Assembly (NCBI GenBank): GCA_037443565.1 | Contig: JBBIOB010000017.1 | Location: 1-55,525, forward strand | Direction of reading: 5' to 3' | DNA length: 55,525 nucleotides | Source of the DNA: Fervidifonticultor_A sp037443565 | Lineage (GTDB): Bacteria > Sysuimicrobiota > Sysuimicrobiia > Sysuimicrobiales > Humicultoraceae | In this document: in pieces, positions 7,480 to 16,319 of the stretch | Position numbering within the stretch: position 1 is the stretch's first letter | Layout of the letters: each line of letters begins with the position of its first letter | The notes under the pieces: model-generated | Database searches by the model: none | What the model was told of the DNA's origin: nothing | Seen by the model: the letters and a program-made list of their open reading frames with translations, nothing else | Translations under genes and position numbers: made by a program

Positions 7480-8301
7480 CTACCTGACCGTGACGGCGTT
7501 GATCATGCCCAGTTCCAGATGCGACTTTCCGGACGCCGGATCTGGGATGAAGCACAGCACAGCATACTCACCCGGCGGCAGATTCGGGTGGTGGTAGTTG
7601 ACGCCGCCCTTGCTCAAGCCCTGCACGCCGCCCATCGGAATGGCCGGCGGCGGGCCGGAGGGCCGGTGTTGAGTGAAGTACGCTCTGACATCCTCGACGG
7701 TCTTGCCGGGCTGCAGCTTGACGAAGATCGCCTCGTGGAGCTGATCCCCCTGGTTGACCACCCGGTAGGTCCCGCGGCCGTCGAAGCCCTGCGGCAGCAC
7801 GATCCGGAAGTCGTGAAGCGTGATCTCTCCCCCGATCGGCGGGGCGTTCCGAGCCTCGACCGCCCCGGTCACGCGGAGCGGCTTGACCATGCCGCTGGCA
7901 ACATGCGGCACGCCATCCGCCGACTCCACGAAGCAGAGCAGCAGGTAGTCACCGGGTTGCAGCGTGAGGCTGACCCGATCCCTCGCACCCGGCACGACCA
8001 GGCCAGGACCGCCGACCCCGGTGACCAGGGGTAGGAACGCACCGAGCCCCTGCCGGAGCGCGCCGAGCGCCTGGGCGGTGGTCACTCCCGGATTGAGCCG
8101 AGCCATCTGCACGTGGTGGGGCTCCGCCCCATCATTCACGATCTCGATCGTGGTGAATCCCGCGCGGACGGTGGCCGGCGCGGCAAACACGTGGTCGGTG
8201 GTCCGGATAGTGAGCGTCGGCTGGGCCTGGGCAAAGCCCACGCCCGACGCAAGCGCGAGGGCAAGACAGATGGCCGAGGCAACGAACGTGTGAAACCGCA
8301 T
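7480..8301 (-). CDS. Secreted protein with two complete cupredoxin-like copper sites
   Basis: A 273-residue exported protein with a Sec signal peptide (about 1-27, cleavage near AQA-QP). It contains two consecutive plastocyanin/cupredoxin-like domains. Domain 1 has His in EPHHV, then C-x9-H-x4-M in the GDYLLLCF...PHVASGM segment. Domain 2 has His in DQLHEA, then C-x10-H-x4-M in the GEYAVLCF...SHLELGM segment. Each therefore shows the full His-Cys-His-Met set of a type 1 copper site. The second of two adjacent ATGs (8301) is best spaced from GGGGGAG. It converges on the sulfur cluster and may be a periplasmic electron carrier for it. Confidence 0.8.
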   Translation of the reverse strand: MRFHTFVASAICLALALASGVGFAQAQPTLTIRTTDHVFAAPATVRAGFTTIEIVNDGAEPHHVQMARLNPGVTTAQALGALRQGLGAFLPLVTGVGGPGLVVPGARDRVSLTLQPGDYLLLCFVESADGVPHVASGMVKPLRVTGAVEARNAPPIGGEITLHDFRIVLPQGFDGRGTYRVVNQGDQLHEAIFVKLQPGKTVEDVRAYFTQHRPSGPPPAIPMGGVQGLSKGGVNYHHPNLPPGEYAVLCFIPDPASGKSHLELGMINAVTVR

Positions 8302-8376
8302 CATCTCCCCCTTTGAGCGGTTGATAACCACATGCCAGCGAGGCTATCAGGAATCGAGCGCGTTGGCAAGGACAAT

Positions 8377-8905
8377 CTAGCCCACAACGACCGCGATCGG
8401 CCGGACGGGCCCGCCGGTCCCGCCGACGACCTTCAAGGGCAGGCATACGAAGACGAACTCGTGTACGCCGGCCGCGGACAACTCCGCCAGGTACACGTTC
8501 TCGATGATGTGGATGCCGTGCCGCACGAGCAGGATGACGTGTCCGGGGAGCGATGTGCCGATTCGCTCGTCGACGTATCCCGGCAGATCCCAGGCCACGT
8601 TGTCGGCTCCCACGGCCCGAACCTGCTGGGCGGCCAGCCACTCGGAGACCTCGGCCGCCATACCAGGCCATGTGCTCGGCCTGGTGGCAGAGGGCGTCGA
8701 TGTGCGTGCCGGCGTGCTCCGCCGTGACGATGAGTCCCGAGGCGCTGGTCCGCGGCTCGCCGCCTCCCGGCTCGTGCCGCCGGTGGAGGGTGAAGAGGGT
8801 GCCCGGCTGGTGAGCGGGGAAGACGGGATCGCCAAACCGCCGGGGTTGCTCCAGGTCGAAGATGCGCGCGTCGCGCAGTAGGTGGATCAACGCAGACGTG
8901 GTCAT
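8377..8905 (-). pseudogene. Cyclase-family (kynurenine-formamidase-like) gene with internal deletion and frameshift
   Basis: The N-terminal part (from ATG 8905) carries the metal motif HAGTHIDALCH of the cyclase family (PF04199-like). It stops being protein-like at about 8660, where another frame takes over with a typical C-terminal half (SEWLAAQQVRAVGADN, HIIENVYLAEL, CLPLKVVGGTGGPVR) and ends at 8377. In intact members roughly 80-90 residues separate these halves; here they are almost adjacent. So the gene has lost about 250 bases plus frame. A sequencing or assembly deletion would look the same. Confidence 0.75.
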
Positions 8906-8950
8906 GCCGCAGCATTACGCGCCAGCATGTTACAGCCCTGCCGGGATTGG

Positions 8951-8959
8951 TGCTATACT
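8951..8959 (+). promoter_or_regulatory. Extended -10 promoter of tRNA-Arg
   Basis: TGCTATACT is an extended -10 (TG-n-TATACT) 11 bases before the tRNA. A weak -35 (TTACAG, 8930-8935) lies 18 bases upstream of it. Confidence 0.6.
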
Positions 8960-8970
8960 CGCACCGGCGG

Positions 8971-9046
8971 GCGCCCGTAGCTCAGCGGATAGAGCAACTG
9001 GCTTCGAACCAGTAGGGCGGGGGTTCGACTCCCTCCGGGCGCGCCA
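8971..9046 (+). tRNA. tRNA-Arg (anticodon TCG)
   Basis: A complete cloverleaf. The acceptor stem is GCGCCCG (8971-8977) with CGGGCGC (9036-9042). The anticodon stem-loop ACTGG-CTTCGAA-CCAGT places TCG at positions 34-36. The T loop GGGGGTTCGACTCCC is canonical. Discriminator G is followed by an encoded CCA (9044-9046). Confidence 0.95.
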
Positions 9047-9331
9047 CGGACCCTGCCGCTGGTGCCGATTGGTACCCTCGATGACGGGCCTGATGAGTCC
9101 GACGATCCAGAGGCGACGCTCGCTGGACTTGATCTCAAGGAGGCGGCCACCGGGACTCACCCGGACCCATATCGACTTGACCTGGGCATACCGGAGAAAC
9201 GAGCTCCGTTGAGTTGCCCGAAGTTTGAAGCGTGTTGGAAGAGGCGATGCGGTCAGGAGCGGAGCCGCGATGCCTCCGACAGTGGGCCCCATCGTGCTCC
9301 ACCTTCCATTGCCCGGATCGTGCTATCGTGG
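9047..9331. other. Intergenic region without recognisable genes
   Basis: About 285 bases between tRNA-Arg and the 3' end of the S9 peptidase gene. Frames here have no family-like composition and those reaching into the tRNA are artefacts. I see no repeat or strong hairpin. Confidence 0.5.
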
Positions 9332-11404
9332 TCAGGAACTCTCATCTGACCCATCAACCCCATGCCCCGCAGGCGCCAGCAGCAGATCCGCTGAGGGGAT
9401 CTCGCGACGGCCGGACCCCAGGTAGCGTTCCACCGCCGCGACCACCTTCCCCAGCGCGTCGCGCCACGTATCGCGCCGCGTGAACAGGTGTGTCTCGTCG
9501 GGATAGTAGTGCGTCTCGAAGACCTTCTGGTGCGCCACGCAGTCCTTGACGATCATGTCGAGCTGATCGAACGGCACCGCCGCGTCCTTCGTGCCGTGGA
9601 AGTTCACGAGCGGTGCTCGCATCTGCTCCACCAGCAGGCGGGGGGAGGCGCCATCCCACACATCGGGATGCTGCTCACGCGGGCCGCGCGCCCGGCCCAG
9701 GAAGTAGTCGTACGCCGGGCGGTACGCGGTCTTCGCCCAGGCCATCCAGCGGTCGAAGTCCCAGATGCCGGCGATGTTGATGCCCAACGCGAACGTCTCG
9801 GGCGACCGGCACAGCGCCGCGAGCGTCAGCCATCCGCCGTAGCTGATGCCCCAGATGCCGACGCGCTCAGGGTCGACGAAGGGCAGCGTCTTCAGGTACT
9901 CGCCGGCACGCACGCAGTCCTCACACTCGGCGACGGCCAGGCCGCCGGCGTTGCCCTGCTCGAACGCCTTGCCGTAACCGATCCCGCCCCGGTAGTTGAC
10001 GAGGTACGACACGATCCCCAGCTCGGCCAGCCACAGCGAGGCCGCATAGAAGAACGCGTAGGTCTCCAGCGGGGGGAACCCCTCGCGCATCTGCCGCATC
10101 CCGCCGCCGTGCACGTACACCAGGGCAGGGTAGCGGCGGCCCGGGTCCTTCTCGCGCGGGGCGAGCAGGTAGCCAGGGATCTCCCACCCATGCGCGCCGG
10201 GCGTTCGCGTCATCTGGGGAAGGGCGAGCCGCGCATCGTCGATACCGTCGGGCATCGAGCCGACCAGCCGGCGGGCGTTCGCTCCGTCGCGGTCCACGAC
10301 CCAGATCTCGGGCGCGTGGTGGACAGTGCTGTGCTTGTAGGCAAGCCGGCGGCCGTTGGGGGACCACTCGGCTTCGACGCTCGTCCCCGGCGTGCCCACG
10401 AGGGTCCGCAGCGCGCCGGTGGCGACGCCTACGCAGAACAGGTGGCGCATGCCCAGATTGAGGCGGTTGGTCGAGAAGACGATCTCGCGGCCGTCGGGGC
10501 AGATGCGTGGATGGTCGTAGGCGTGCCCGACGTCCTCACCCGCTCCGTTCGTCAGCGTCTGCAGGTGGCCGGCCTCGGTGTCGAGCAGGTAGAGGTGCCA
10601 CCAGCCCTCGTGCCGCAGCACGAGCACGGCATGCCGACCGTCGGGATGGGCCTGCGGCCGAAACGAGGCACCCAGCCCGTCGGGCTCATCCTCCGCATGC
10701 AGCAGGCGCGTCGCACCCGCCGGCAGGTCGAGCGCATGCCACTCCCGGGTGGTATGGCTTACCGACGGCCGCGCAAACAACAGGCGCGAAGCCCCAAGCC
10801 AGGTAAACGGTCCCTCGAGGTTCTCGGTGGCCGTGCGCCAGACCATCCGACCGGAAGGATCGACTACAGCCAGATCCCACCGGCCGCCGTCTTCAAATGT
10901 CGCGGCGACCGCCGAGCCGTCATGGGCCCAGGCGAGGGCCGGGTCGTGGCCAAGCGCGGCGACATGGCCTGGGATCTCGGACTCGCGTACGACAGGGTTC
11001 GTGAAGTCAAGCAGCCACAGCCGGCCGCCCGCGACATAAGCCAGCCGGTTCCCGGTCGGCGACCAGTGCGCGGCAGAGGCCGGAGCCTGACCCGCATAGA
11101 CTTCGCGACGTGTCCAGGCCGGGGTGGCGCCGGTCGCCGCATCCGGATCCTCTGCTGCGAGCATGATCCGCCCGCCCTGGACGTAGGCCAGGCGGCCGTC
11201 CGGTGCCCAGCCGAACTGCGTGACGGCGACCTCCCCCTCGGAGATCTCCGTGACGGTCCCGCTGTCGGCGTCAACCACGCGCAGCGAGTAGCGGCCGCCG
11301 TCGTCGTGGATGAACCCGATCCAGCGGCCGTCAGGCGACCAGGCGTGCGCGGAGGTGTATGTGATGGCCAGGACATGATCGGGCGTGATGGCAGGACTGT
11401 GCAT
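9332..11404 (-). CDS. S9-family (prolyl oligopeptidase-type) peptidase
   Basis: A 690-residue protein. Its N-terminal half is a WD40/TolB-like beta propeller with repeated 'WSPDGR' and 'YVAGGRLWLLD' motifs. Its C-terminal half is an alpha/beta hydrolase with the nucleophile elbow GISYGG (Ser near 521), Asp in HGTKDAAVPFDQ and His in YPDETHLF. No signal peptide is visible, so it is probably cytoplasmic. ATG 11404 follows AGGAGG by 7 bases. It is the last gene of a peptide-importer operon (SBP, two permeases), so the likely job is hydrolysis of imported oligopeptides, acylaminoacyl-peptidase style. Confidence 0.9.
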   Translation of the reverse strand: MHSPAITPDHVLAITYTSAHAWSPDGRWIGFIHDDGGRYSLRVVDADSGTVTEISEGEVAVTQFGWAPDGRLAYVQGGRIMLAAEDPDAATGATPAWTRREVYAGQAPASAAHWSPTGNRLAYVAGGRLWLLDFTNPVVRESEIPGHVAALGHDPALAWAHDGSAVAATFEDGGRWDLAVVDPSGRMVWRTATENLEGPFTWLGASRLLFARPSVSHTTREWHALDLPAGATRLLHAEDEPDGLGASFRPQAHPDGRHAVLVLRHEGWWHLYLLDTEAGHLQTLTNGAGEDVGHAYDHPRICPDGREIVFSTNRLNLGMRHLFCVGVATGALRTLVGTPGTSVEAEWSPNGRRLAYKHSTVHHAPEIWVVDRDGANARRLVGSMPDGIDDARLALPQMTRTPGAHGWEIPGYLLAPREKDPGRRYPALVYVHGGGMRQMREGFPPLETYAFFYAASLWLAELGIVSYLVNYRGGIGYGKAFEQGNAGGLAVAECEDCVRAGEYLKTLPFVDPERVGIWGISYGGWLTLAALCRSPETFALGINIAGIWDFDRWMAWAKTAYRPAYDYFLGRARGPREQHPDVWDGASPRLLVEQMRAPLVNFHGTKDAAVPFDQLDMIVKDCVAHQKVFETHYYPDETHLFTRRDTWRDALGKVVAAVERYLGSGRREIPSADLLLAPAGHGVDGSDESS

Positions 11405-11415
11405 GCATATGCCTC

Positions 11416-12321
11416 CTACAGTCGGGGATCGAGCGCATCGCGAAGGGCATCGCCGAGGAAGTTGAAGCCCAGCACGGTGAGCATGATGGCCAGCCCCGGC
11501 AGGGTCGAGATGTGCGGTGCCGTCCGCAGGAAGGCACGGCCCTCGTTCAGCATGGTGCCCCACGACGGCGTCGGCGGCTGTACCCCGAGTCCGAGGAACG
11601 ACAGCGCCGCCTCGGCGATGATTGCGGTGGCCATTCCCAACGTGGCCAGCACGATGACCGGCGCCAGAGCGTTTGGCAGTACATGGCGGACGATGATCCG
11701 CCCGTCGTTGGCACCCATGGCCCGCGCCGCCTGCACGAAGTCCATTTCGCGCAGCACCAGGACCTGCCCTCGCACCACACGGGCGTACGTGGTCCACGCC
11801 ACCAGGCCGAGCGCGATCATGACGTTGACGAGACTGGGCCCGAGCACCGCGATGATGGCGATCGCCAGGATGATGAGGGGAAACGCCAACAGCACGTCCA
11901 CGGCCCGCATGAGAAGGCTGTCGATCCAGCGCCCGTAGTACCCTGCGGCCAGCCCCACGGTGGTCCCGAGGGTGACGGCGATGCCAACCGCCACCAGCCC
12001 CACCTGCAGCGAGATGCGCGTGCCGTAGATCAACCGCGCCAGGATGTCGCGTCCTACGGCGTCGGTCCCGAGCAGGTGCCCTCCGGTCCCAGGCAGGGCG
12101 GCGGTATGCGCGTAGTCGATCTCCAGCGGGTCCTGCGGGGACACGAAGGGCGCGAAGATCGCCAGCAGCACGATGACGGCGATGATCGCAAGCCCCAGCA
12201 CACCCATCCGATGCCGTCGCAGCCGGCACCACGCCGCCGCCCAGTAGCTCTCGTGGCGCGCCGCGCCCGGCCCGAGCGCCGTGACGCTACGCGTAGCGGA
12301 TGCGGGGGTCGATCGCTGCAT
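11416..12321 (-). CDS. Peptide ABC transporter permease (DppC/OppC type)
   Basis: A 301-residue permease. It has the N-terminal OppC-type motif near RRHRMGVLGLAII, an extracytoplasmic segment with GTDAVGRDILARLIYG, five further membrane spans and the EAA loop around FVQAARAMGANDGRIIVRHV, which contacts the ATPase. It ends in the conserved GDALRDALDPRL. The start overlaps the upstream permease gene by 35 bases; no other in-frame start exists before the first membrane span. It belongs with the DppB-like permease and the SBP. Confidence 0.92.
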   Translation of the reverse strand: MQRSTPASATRSVTALGPGAARHESYWAAAWCRLRRHRMGVLGLAIIAVIVLLAIFAPFVSPQDPLEIDYAHTAALPGTGGHLLGTDAVGRDILARLIYGTRISLQVGLVAVGIAVTLGTTVGLAAGYYGRWIDSLLMRAVDVLLAFPLIILAIAIIAVLGPSLVNVMIALGLVAWTTYARVVRGQVLVLREMDFVQAARAMGANDGRIIVRHVLPNALAPVIVLATLGMATAIIAEAALSFLGLGVQPPTPSWGTMLNEGRAFLRTAPHISTLPGLAIMLTVLGFNFLGDALRDALDPRL

Positions 12322-13273
12322 AGGCCACGTCGACGGCCAGACTGGCGCAGATGCGTACGATCGCGATCATCAGCACCACACCCTGGACGACCGGGAAGTC
12401 GCGCTGGATGATCGAGCGGATGGCGAGCCGCCCGATACCGGGCCAGGCGAAGATCGTCTCGGTGATGACCGCGCCGCCGAGCAGCGTGCCGAACTCGAGC
12501 CCGATGATCGTGACCACCGGGATGAGCGCGTTGCGCAGCGCGTGGCGGATGACGATTCGGGTTCCGCGCAAACCCTTGGCGCGTGCGGTCCGGATGTAGT
12601 CCTGGCCGATGACCTCCAGCATACTGCTGCGGGTCAGCCGCGTGATGACCGCGGCCAGGGCGCTGCCCAGAGTGACCGCGGGGAGGATCAGGTGGGTCAC
12701 AGCCAGGCCGAGGGTCGCCGGGTTGCCTGCCGTGAGCAGGGCGGCTAGCCCGGCCACGGCCGGCTCGCCGCGACCAGAGGCCGGCAGCCATCCCAGGCGC
12801 ACGGAGAACAGGAAGATCAGCATCACGCCGAGCCAGAAGTTCGGCATGGAAATCCCGATCAGTGCGGCGACCGTCCCCGCGGCATCCACCGCTGTGTACC
12901 GCCGGACCGCGGACACGACGCCGACCGGGATGGCGATGGCGAGCGCCACTCCCACGGCCGCCAATGTGAGCTCGATCGTGGCCGGCAGCCGCTCCAGGAT
13001 CAAACGGCTCACGGGCTCCTGCGACGCGATGGAGGTGCCGAGGTCGCCGGAGAGAAGCCGGCCCAGAAACCGAACGTACTGGACGTAAACGCCCTGGTCG
13101 AGCCCCAGCAGGCCGCGCAGGCGGGCGACTTCCTCGGGCGTCGCCTGCTCGGCGCCGATCATGATGACGACGGGGTCTCCGGGGATCAGCCGAATCAGGG
13201 CAAAAACCACCACCGAGACCCCGAACAGCAGCGGGATCATCCCGAGCAGGCGCCGGATGATGTACCGGCCCAC
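12287..13273 (-). CDS. Peptide ABC transporter permease (DppB/OppB type)
   Basis: A 328-residue permease with the DppB N-terminus (YIIRRLLGMIPLLFGVSVVVF), six membrane spans and the EAA motif near YIRTARAKGLRGTRIVIRH. The C-terminal signature DVAYAAIDPRIRY is typical. It lies between the substrate-binding protein gene (41 bases upstream) and the overlapping DppC-like gene. Substrate class (di/oligopeptides, possibly nickel or sugars) is inferred from the family and the adjacent peptidase. Confidence 0.93.
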   Translation of the reverse strand: MGRYIIRRLLGMIPLLFGVSVVVFALIRLIPGDPVVIMIGAEQATPEEVARLRGLLGLDQGVYVQYVRFLGRLLSGDLGTSIASQEPVSRLILERLPATIELTLAAVGVALAIAIPVGVVSAVRRYTAVDAAGTVAALIGISMPNFWLGVMLIFLFSVRLGWLPASGRGEPAVAGLAALLTAGNPATLGLAVTHLILPAVTLGSALAAVITRLTRSSMLEVIGQDYIRTARAKGLRGTRIVIRHALRNALIPVVTIIGLEFGTLLGGAVITETIFAWPGIGRLAIRSIIQRDFPVVQGVVLMIAIVRICASLAVDVAYAAIDPRIRYA

Positions 13274-13314
13274 GATGCGGCCTCAGAGGCCCGCCGCAGG
13301 AACCATGCGGGGCG

Positions 13315-14850
13315 CTAGCGTCCTGGTCCCACCCGCACGTCGAGCCCGTACGGCGTCTTGATGGGAATCCACCCGCTCACGTGCGGCTGGAACCCGGCCA
13401 CCGCTTTGCGGTGCGCGTACGTGCGCTTTTCGTGGAAGATAAACACCATCGGCGCCTCATCCACAATGATCCGCTGGGCTTCGCGGTAGATCCGAACCCG
13501 CTCGGCCTGATTGGCGACGGTCCGTCCGCGGTCCAGCAACTCGTCGACGCGGGCGTTGCGCAGCTTGGTGAAGTTGAACCCGCCGATCGCCGAAGAGTGG
13601 AACGGGCTGTACAGCAGCGAGTCGGGCTCCGGGTTCGTCGTCCAGCCCACGCGCAGCACGTCGTAGTTGGTCTTGAGCAGCCGGTCCAGCAGCGTGGGGA
13701 AGTCGACCACCGTCGGCTTGACGGTGATGTTGATCTGCTTCAACTGGTCGATGAACAGCGCAACCTCGCGGCGCTGCTCTTCGGCCTCCGACAGAAGTAG
13801 GTTCATCTCGAAGCCGCTGGCATGGCCAGCTTCGGCCAGCAGTTGCCTGGCGCGCTGGAGATTGTAGCCCAGGCCTTTGAACCGCTCGTCGAACGCCCAC
13901 GACGTCGGTGGGATTGGACCCTCGGCGACGACCCCCCGGCCCGGCCAGACAACGTCGATGATCTTGCTCTTGTCGATCGCGTGCGCGATCGCCCGTCGCA
14001 CGCGCACGTCGTCGTAGGGTTTGTTCGCGGTGTTGAACCCCATCAGCCGGTAGTTCGTGCCGACGACCTCCTGGAGGTCGACCAGCAGGCTGACGCGCAG
14101 CCGGCGGATGTCCTGGGCGGGGACGCCGGCAATCAGGTCGAGGCCGCCCGATTCCAGCTCGGCCAGGCGGACGCTCGCCTCGGGCACGAACCGGAAGAAG
14201 AGGCGGTCGAGCGACGGCCGGCCTCCATGATAGTCGGGGTTGGCCTCGAGGATGATACGCTCTTCGGGTACCCACTCGACCATCTTGAACGGTCCGGTGC
14301 CCACAGGCCGGCGCGCGAAGTCGCGGCCCAGGCGTGTGTGCGCGGCCCGCGGGAGGATGTAGGCGTTGATTGCCAGGTTCGTCAGGATGGGCGCAAACGC
14401 GGCGCGCGTCGTGATCCGGACCGTGCTGCGGTCGACGGCCTCAACGCTCGTGATTTGCGCGAGCCCGCCTCGCTGGGGCGAGCGGGTCTCCGGGTTCAGG
14501 ATCCTGTCGATGGTGTACTTGACGTCATCGGCGGTGAAGTCGCTACCGTCGTGAAACTTCACGTTCGGCTTGAGGCGGAACGTCCAGGTGCTCCCGTCCG
14601 CTGACGGGGTCCACGATTCGGCCAGCGCGGGTCGCGGCACGCCCTGAGGGTCCAGAATGAGCAGGCCCTCGAGGATGTGTGAGTAGACCTGGTGAGAGTA
14701 CAGGTCGGTAGAGAGCCCTGGGTCCATCGTCGTGGGTTGGGCCTCCATGCCGATACGGAGCGTCCCCGCGGGGGCCGGGGCGGGGACGGCCGGACTGGGC
14801 GCCGTCATCACCACGGCGACGGCGAGGGCCAACACGAGCCATCGACTCAT
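13315..14850 (-). CDS. Peptide ABC transporter substrate-binding protein (SBP_bac_5)
   Basis: A 511-residue exported protein with an Ala/Val-rich Sec signal (about 1-24) and no lipobox cysteine. A family-5 solute-binding fold follows (TLRIGMEAQPTTMDPGLS near the mature start; FRLKPNVKFHDGSDFTADDV; DVRVRRAIAHAIDKSKI; GFEMNLL). Such proteins capture oligopeptides or similar solutes for DppBC-type importers. Absence of a lipid anchor suggests a periplasm or another tethering mode. No dppD/dppF ATPase genes accompany the cluster. Confidence 0.93.
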   Translation of the reverse strand: MSRWLVLALAVAVVMTAPSPAVPAPAPAGTLRIGMEAQPTTMDPGLSTDLYSHQVYSHILEGLLILDPQGVPRPALAESWTPSADGSTWTFRLKPNVKFHDGSDFTADDVKYTIDRILNPETRSPQRGGLAQITSVEAVDRSTVRITTRAAFAPILTNLAINAYILPRAAHTRLGRDFARRPVGTGPFKMVEWVPEERIILEANPDYHGGRPSLDRLFFRFVPEASVRLAELESGGLDLIAGVPAQDIRRLRVSLLVDLQEVVGTNYRLMGFNTANKPYDDVRVRRAIAHAIDKSKIIDVVWPGRGVVAEGPIPPTSWAFDERFKGLGYNLQRARQLLAEAGHASGFEMNLLLSEAEEQRREVALFIDQLKQINITVKPTVVDFPTLLDRLLKTNYDVLRVGWTTNPEPDSLLYSPFHSSAIGGFNFTKLRNARVDELLDRGRTVANQAERVRIYREAQRIIVDEAPMVFIFHEKRTYAHRKAVAGFQPHVSGWIPIKTPYGLDVRVGPGR

Positions 14851-14923
14851 CCGCTACACCTCCAACGTGTGGACTGATCGTAAGCCAGCAGTTGTCCAGG
14901 GGTGCTTTGATGGGATTATAGCA

Positions 14924-15595
14924 TCACGACACCGGCCCCTGACGGTGCAGGTCCAGCAGCGCGTCGCGCAGGACCTGCGTCGTGCGTGCAACATCGCCGG
15001 CCGAACGCCCCGGAGGCGGCGGCAAGGGGGGGCCGAAGCGGACCGAGACACGAGCGGGGCGCGGAACGATTGCCCCTAGCGGTAGGGCGCGGTCCGTCCC
15101 AAACAGCCATATGGGCAGGATCGGAGCCGCTGTGTGCGCGCTGAGGAGCGCGACACCCCTCCGCAGCGGCGCCAGAGGCTCACCTGTGCGGTTGATGCCG
15201 CCTTCTGGAGCGACTCCCAGGCAGCCGCCGGCACGCAGCAGCCGCAGCGCGGATTTGTACGCGGCCCCGGTATAGGCTGTCGCACTGACCTCGGTACGGG
15301 GCACCGGGATCATCCCATGCCACCGCAGCAACGGGCCAAGCACCTTGAGCAGTCCCTTCCACGGCACGAAACCCGGATGCACCCGCTCGCCGAGGAGGTC
15401 CTCGGCGGCCATGATCACGGCGCGGCGGGGGAGCGCGGCGAAGCCCACAACCGGGTCCAACCAGGACAGGTGGTTGGCGGCTGCGATGAGCGGGCCGGAG
15501 GGCGGGCAGTGCTCCTCGCCCACGGTGCGGAACTCGAACAGCGCCCGCAGCAGGCCCCGCACAACGGCCCGGGCCAGTCGATAGTCAGGCGTCAT
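14924..15595 (-). CDS. plsC: 1-acyl-sn-glycerol-3-phosphate acyltransferase (PlsC)
   Basis: A 223-residue PlsC-family acyltransferase. The catalytic NHLSWLD (H-x4-D) motif is near 46-52, the phosphate-binding PEGGINRTGEPL segment is near 139, and the Pro-rich VRFGPPLPPP stretch is common near the C-terminus of this family. ATG 15595 gives a family-typical length; longer frames upstream are not protein-like. It acts at the membrane in phosphatidic acid synthesis. It is 73 bases upstream of the SBP gene on the same strand, with no functional link evident. Confidence 0.88.
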   Translation of the reverse strand: MTPDYRLARAVVRGLLRALFEFRTVGEEHCPPSGPLIAAANHLSWLDPVVGFAALPRRAVIMAAEDLLGERVHPGFVPWKGLLKVLGPLLRWHGMIPVPRTEVSATAYTGAAYKSALRLLRAGGCLGVAPEGGINRTGEPLAPLRRGVALLSAHTAAPILPIWLFGTDRALPLGAIVPRPARVSVRFGPPLPPPPGRSAGDVARTTQVLRDALLDLHRQGPVS

Positions 15596-15773
15596 CCCAG
15601 CGCTTGCCGTCTCCGCTGTCTTGTGTGTGGCTTTGGGCCAAGGAGTCCATTCACCATGCCGGTGGCCGCTTCCCTCGATTCTGAAGGATTCGCCCCCAAT
15701 GGGGCGAGAACACCTCAGGCAGGCAGGACGCGGAGTTCTGCCGATCTGACATGATGCCGCAGGAGGGATGGGT

Positions 15774-16313
15774 GTGGAGCGCAGGCCGTTTGAGATCATC
15801 GCCGAGTGCGCGATGGACGGATTCCCGACAACCGCAGACATCGACCGCGTATCCGGGGCGATCGAAGGAGCCCGCCGCCCACTACCTTACGTGGTCCGGG
15901 CGGCTGTATCGCCGCCAGCGGTCTTCAGGGACGGGCGATACGTGCTCGAGAGCCGGTTCATCGTCTGGGCCGACAGTGGGGCAGATGCCACGCAAGCTGT
16001 TGGAGGCCTATTGGAAACGGCCGGTGTGGCAACCCGCTCGATCGTGCCTTCTGGGAGGGCACTGAGCCCCTCCGACGTGCCGGCGCCGCCCCGGCGCGCA
16101 AGACCCGCCGCCGCGGCCAGACGGGCGGCCCGGCGCGCCGCCCCTAGGCAGGCGCGTGCGAAGCCGAAGAAGCCAAAAGCCAAGGTGCGCGCGCGAAAGG
16201 CCGTCGTGAGAAAGGCGGTTAGGAAGCGGCCGGCCGCGGCAAAGACCTCCCGCCCAAGGGCCACGAGGGCCAAGATCAGAAGGCACGCAACGGCGAAGGG
16301 CCGGCGGCGGTAG
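15774..16313 (+). CDS. Hypothetical protein with histone-H1-like basic tail
   Basis: A 179-residue protein. Residues about 1-95 look like a small alpha/beta domain of unknown family (PFEIIAECAMDGFPTTADI, then YVLESRFIVWADSG). The rest is an Ala/Lys/Arg/Pro tail resembling histone H1 or mycobacterial nucleoid proteins and is likely DNA-binding. AGGAGGG (15761-15767) is 6 bases from GTG 15774 but touches the ATG at 15768, so I prefer GTG. It is divergent from plsC and converges on ligD. The tail and location suggest a nucleoid or repair role, which is inference. Confidence 0.7.
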   Translation: MERRPFEIIAECAMDGFPTTADIDRVSGAIEGARRPLPYVVRAAVSPPAVFRDGRYVLESRFIVWADSGADATQAVGGLLETAGVATRSIVPSGRALSPSDVPAPPRRARPAAAARRAARRAAPRQARAKPKKPKAKVRARKAVVRKAVRKRPAAAKTSRPRATRAKIRRHATAKGRRR

Positions 16314-16319
16314 CCGCAG

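Noticed and set aside
8930..9292. Minus-strand frame across tRNA-Arg (contains RRESNPRPTGSKPVALSA)
   Set aside because: This is the familiar translation of an antisense tRNA and not a gene.
9488..11938. 816-codon plus-strand frame opposite the S9 peptidase
   Set aside because: No domain-like pattern; the opposite strand carries complete catalytic motifs.
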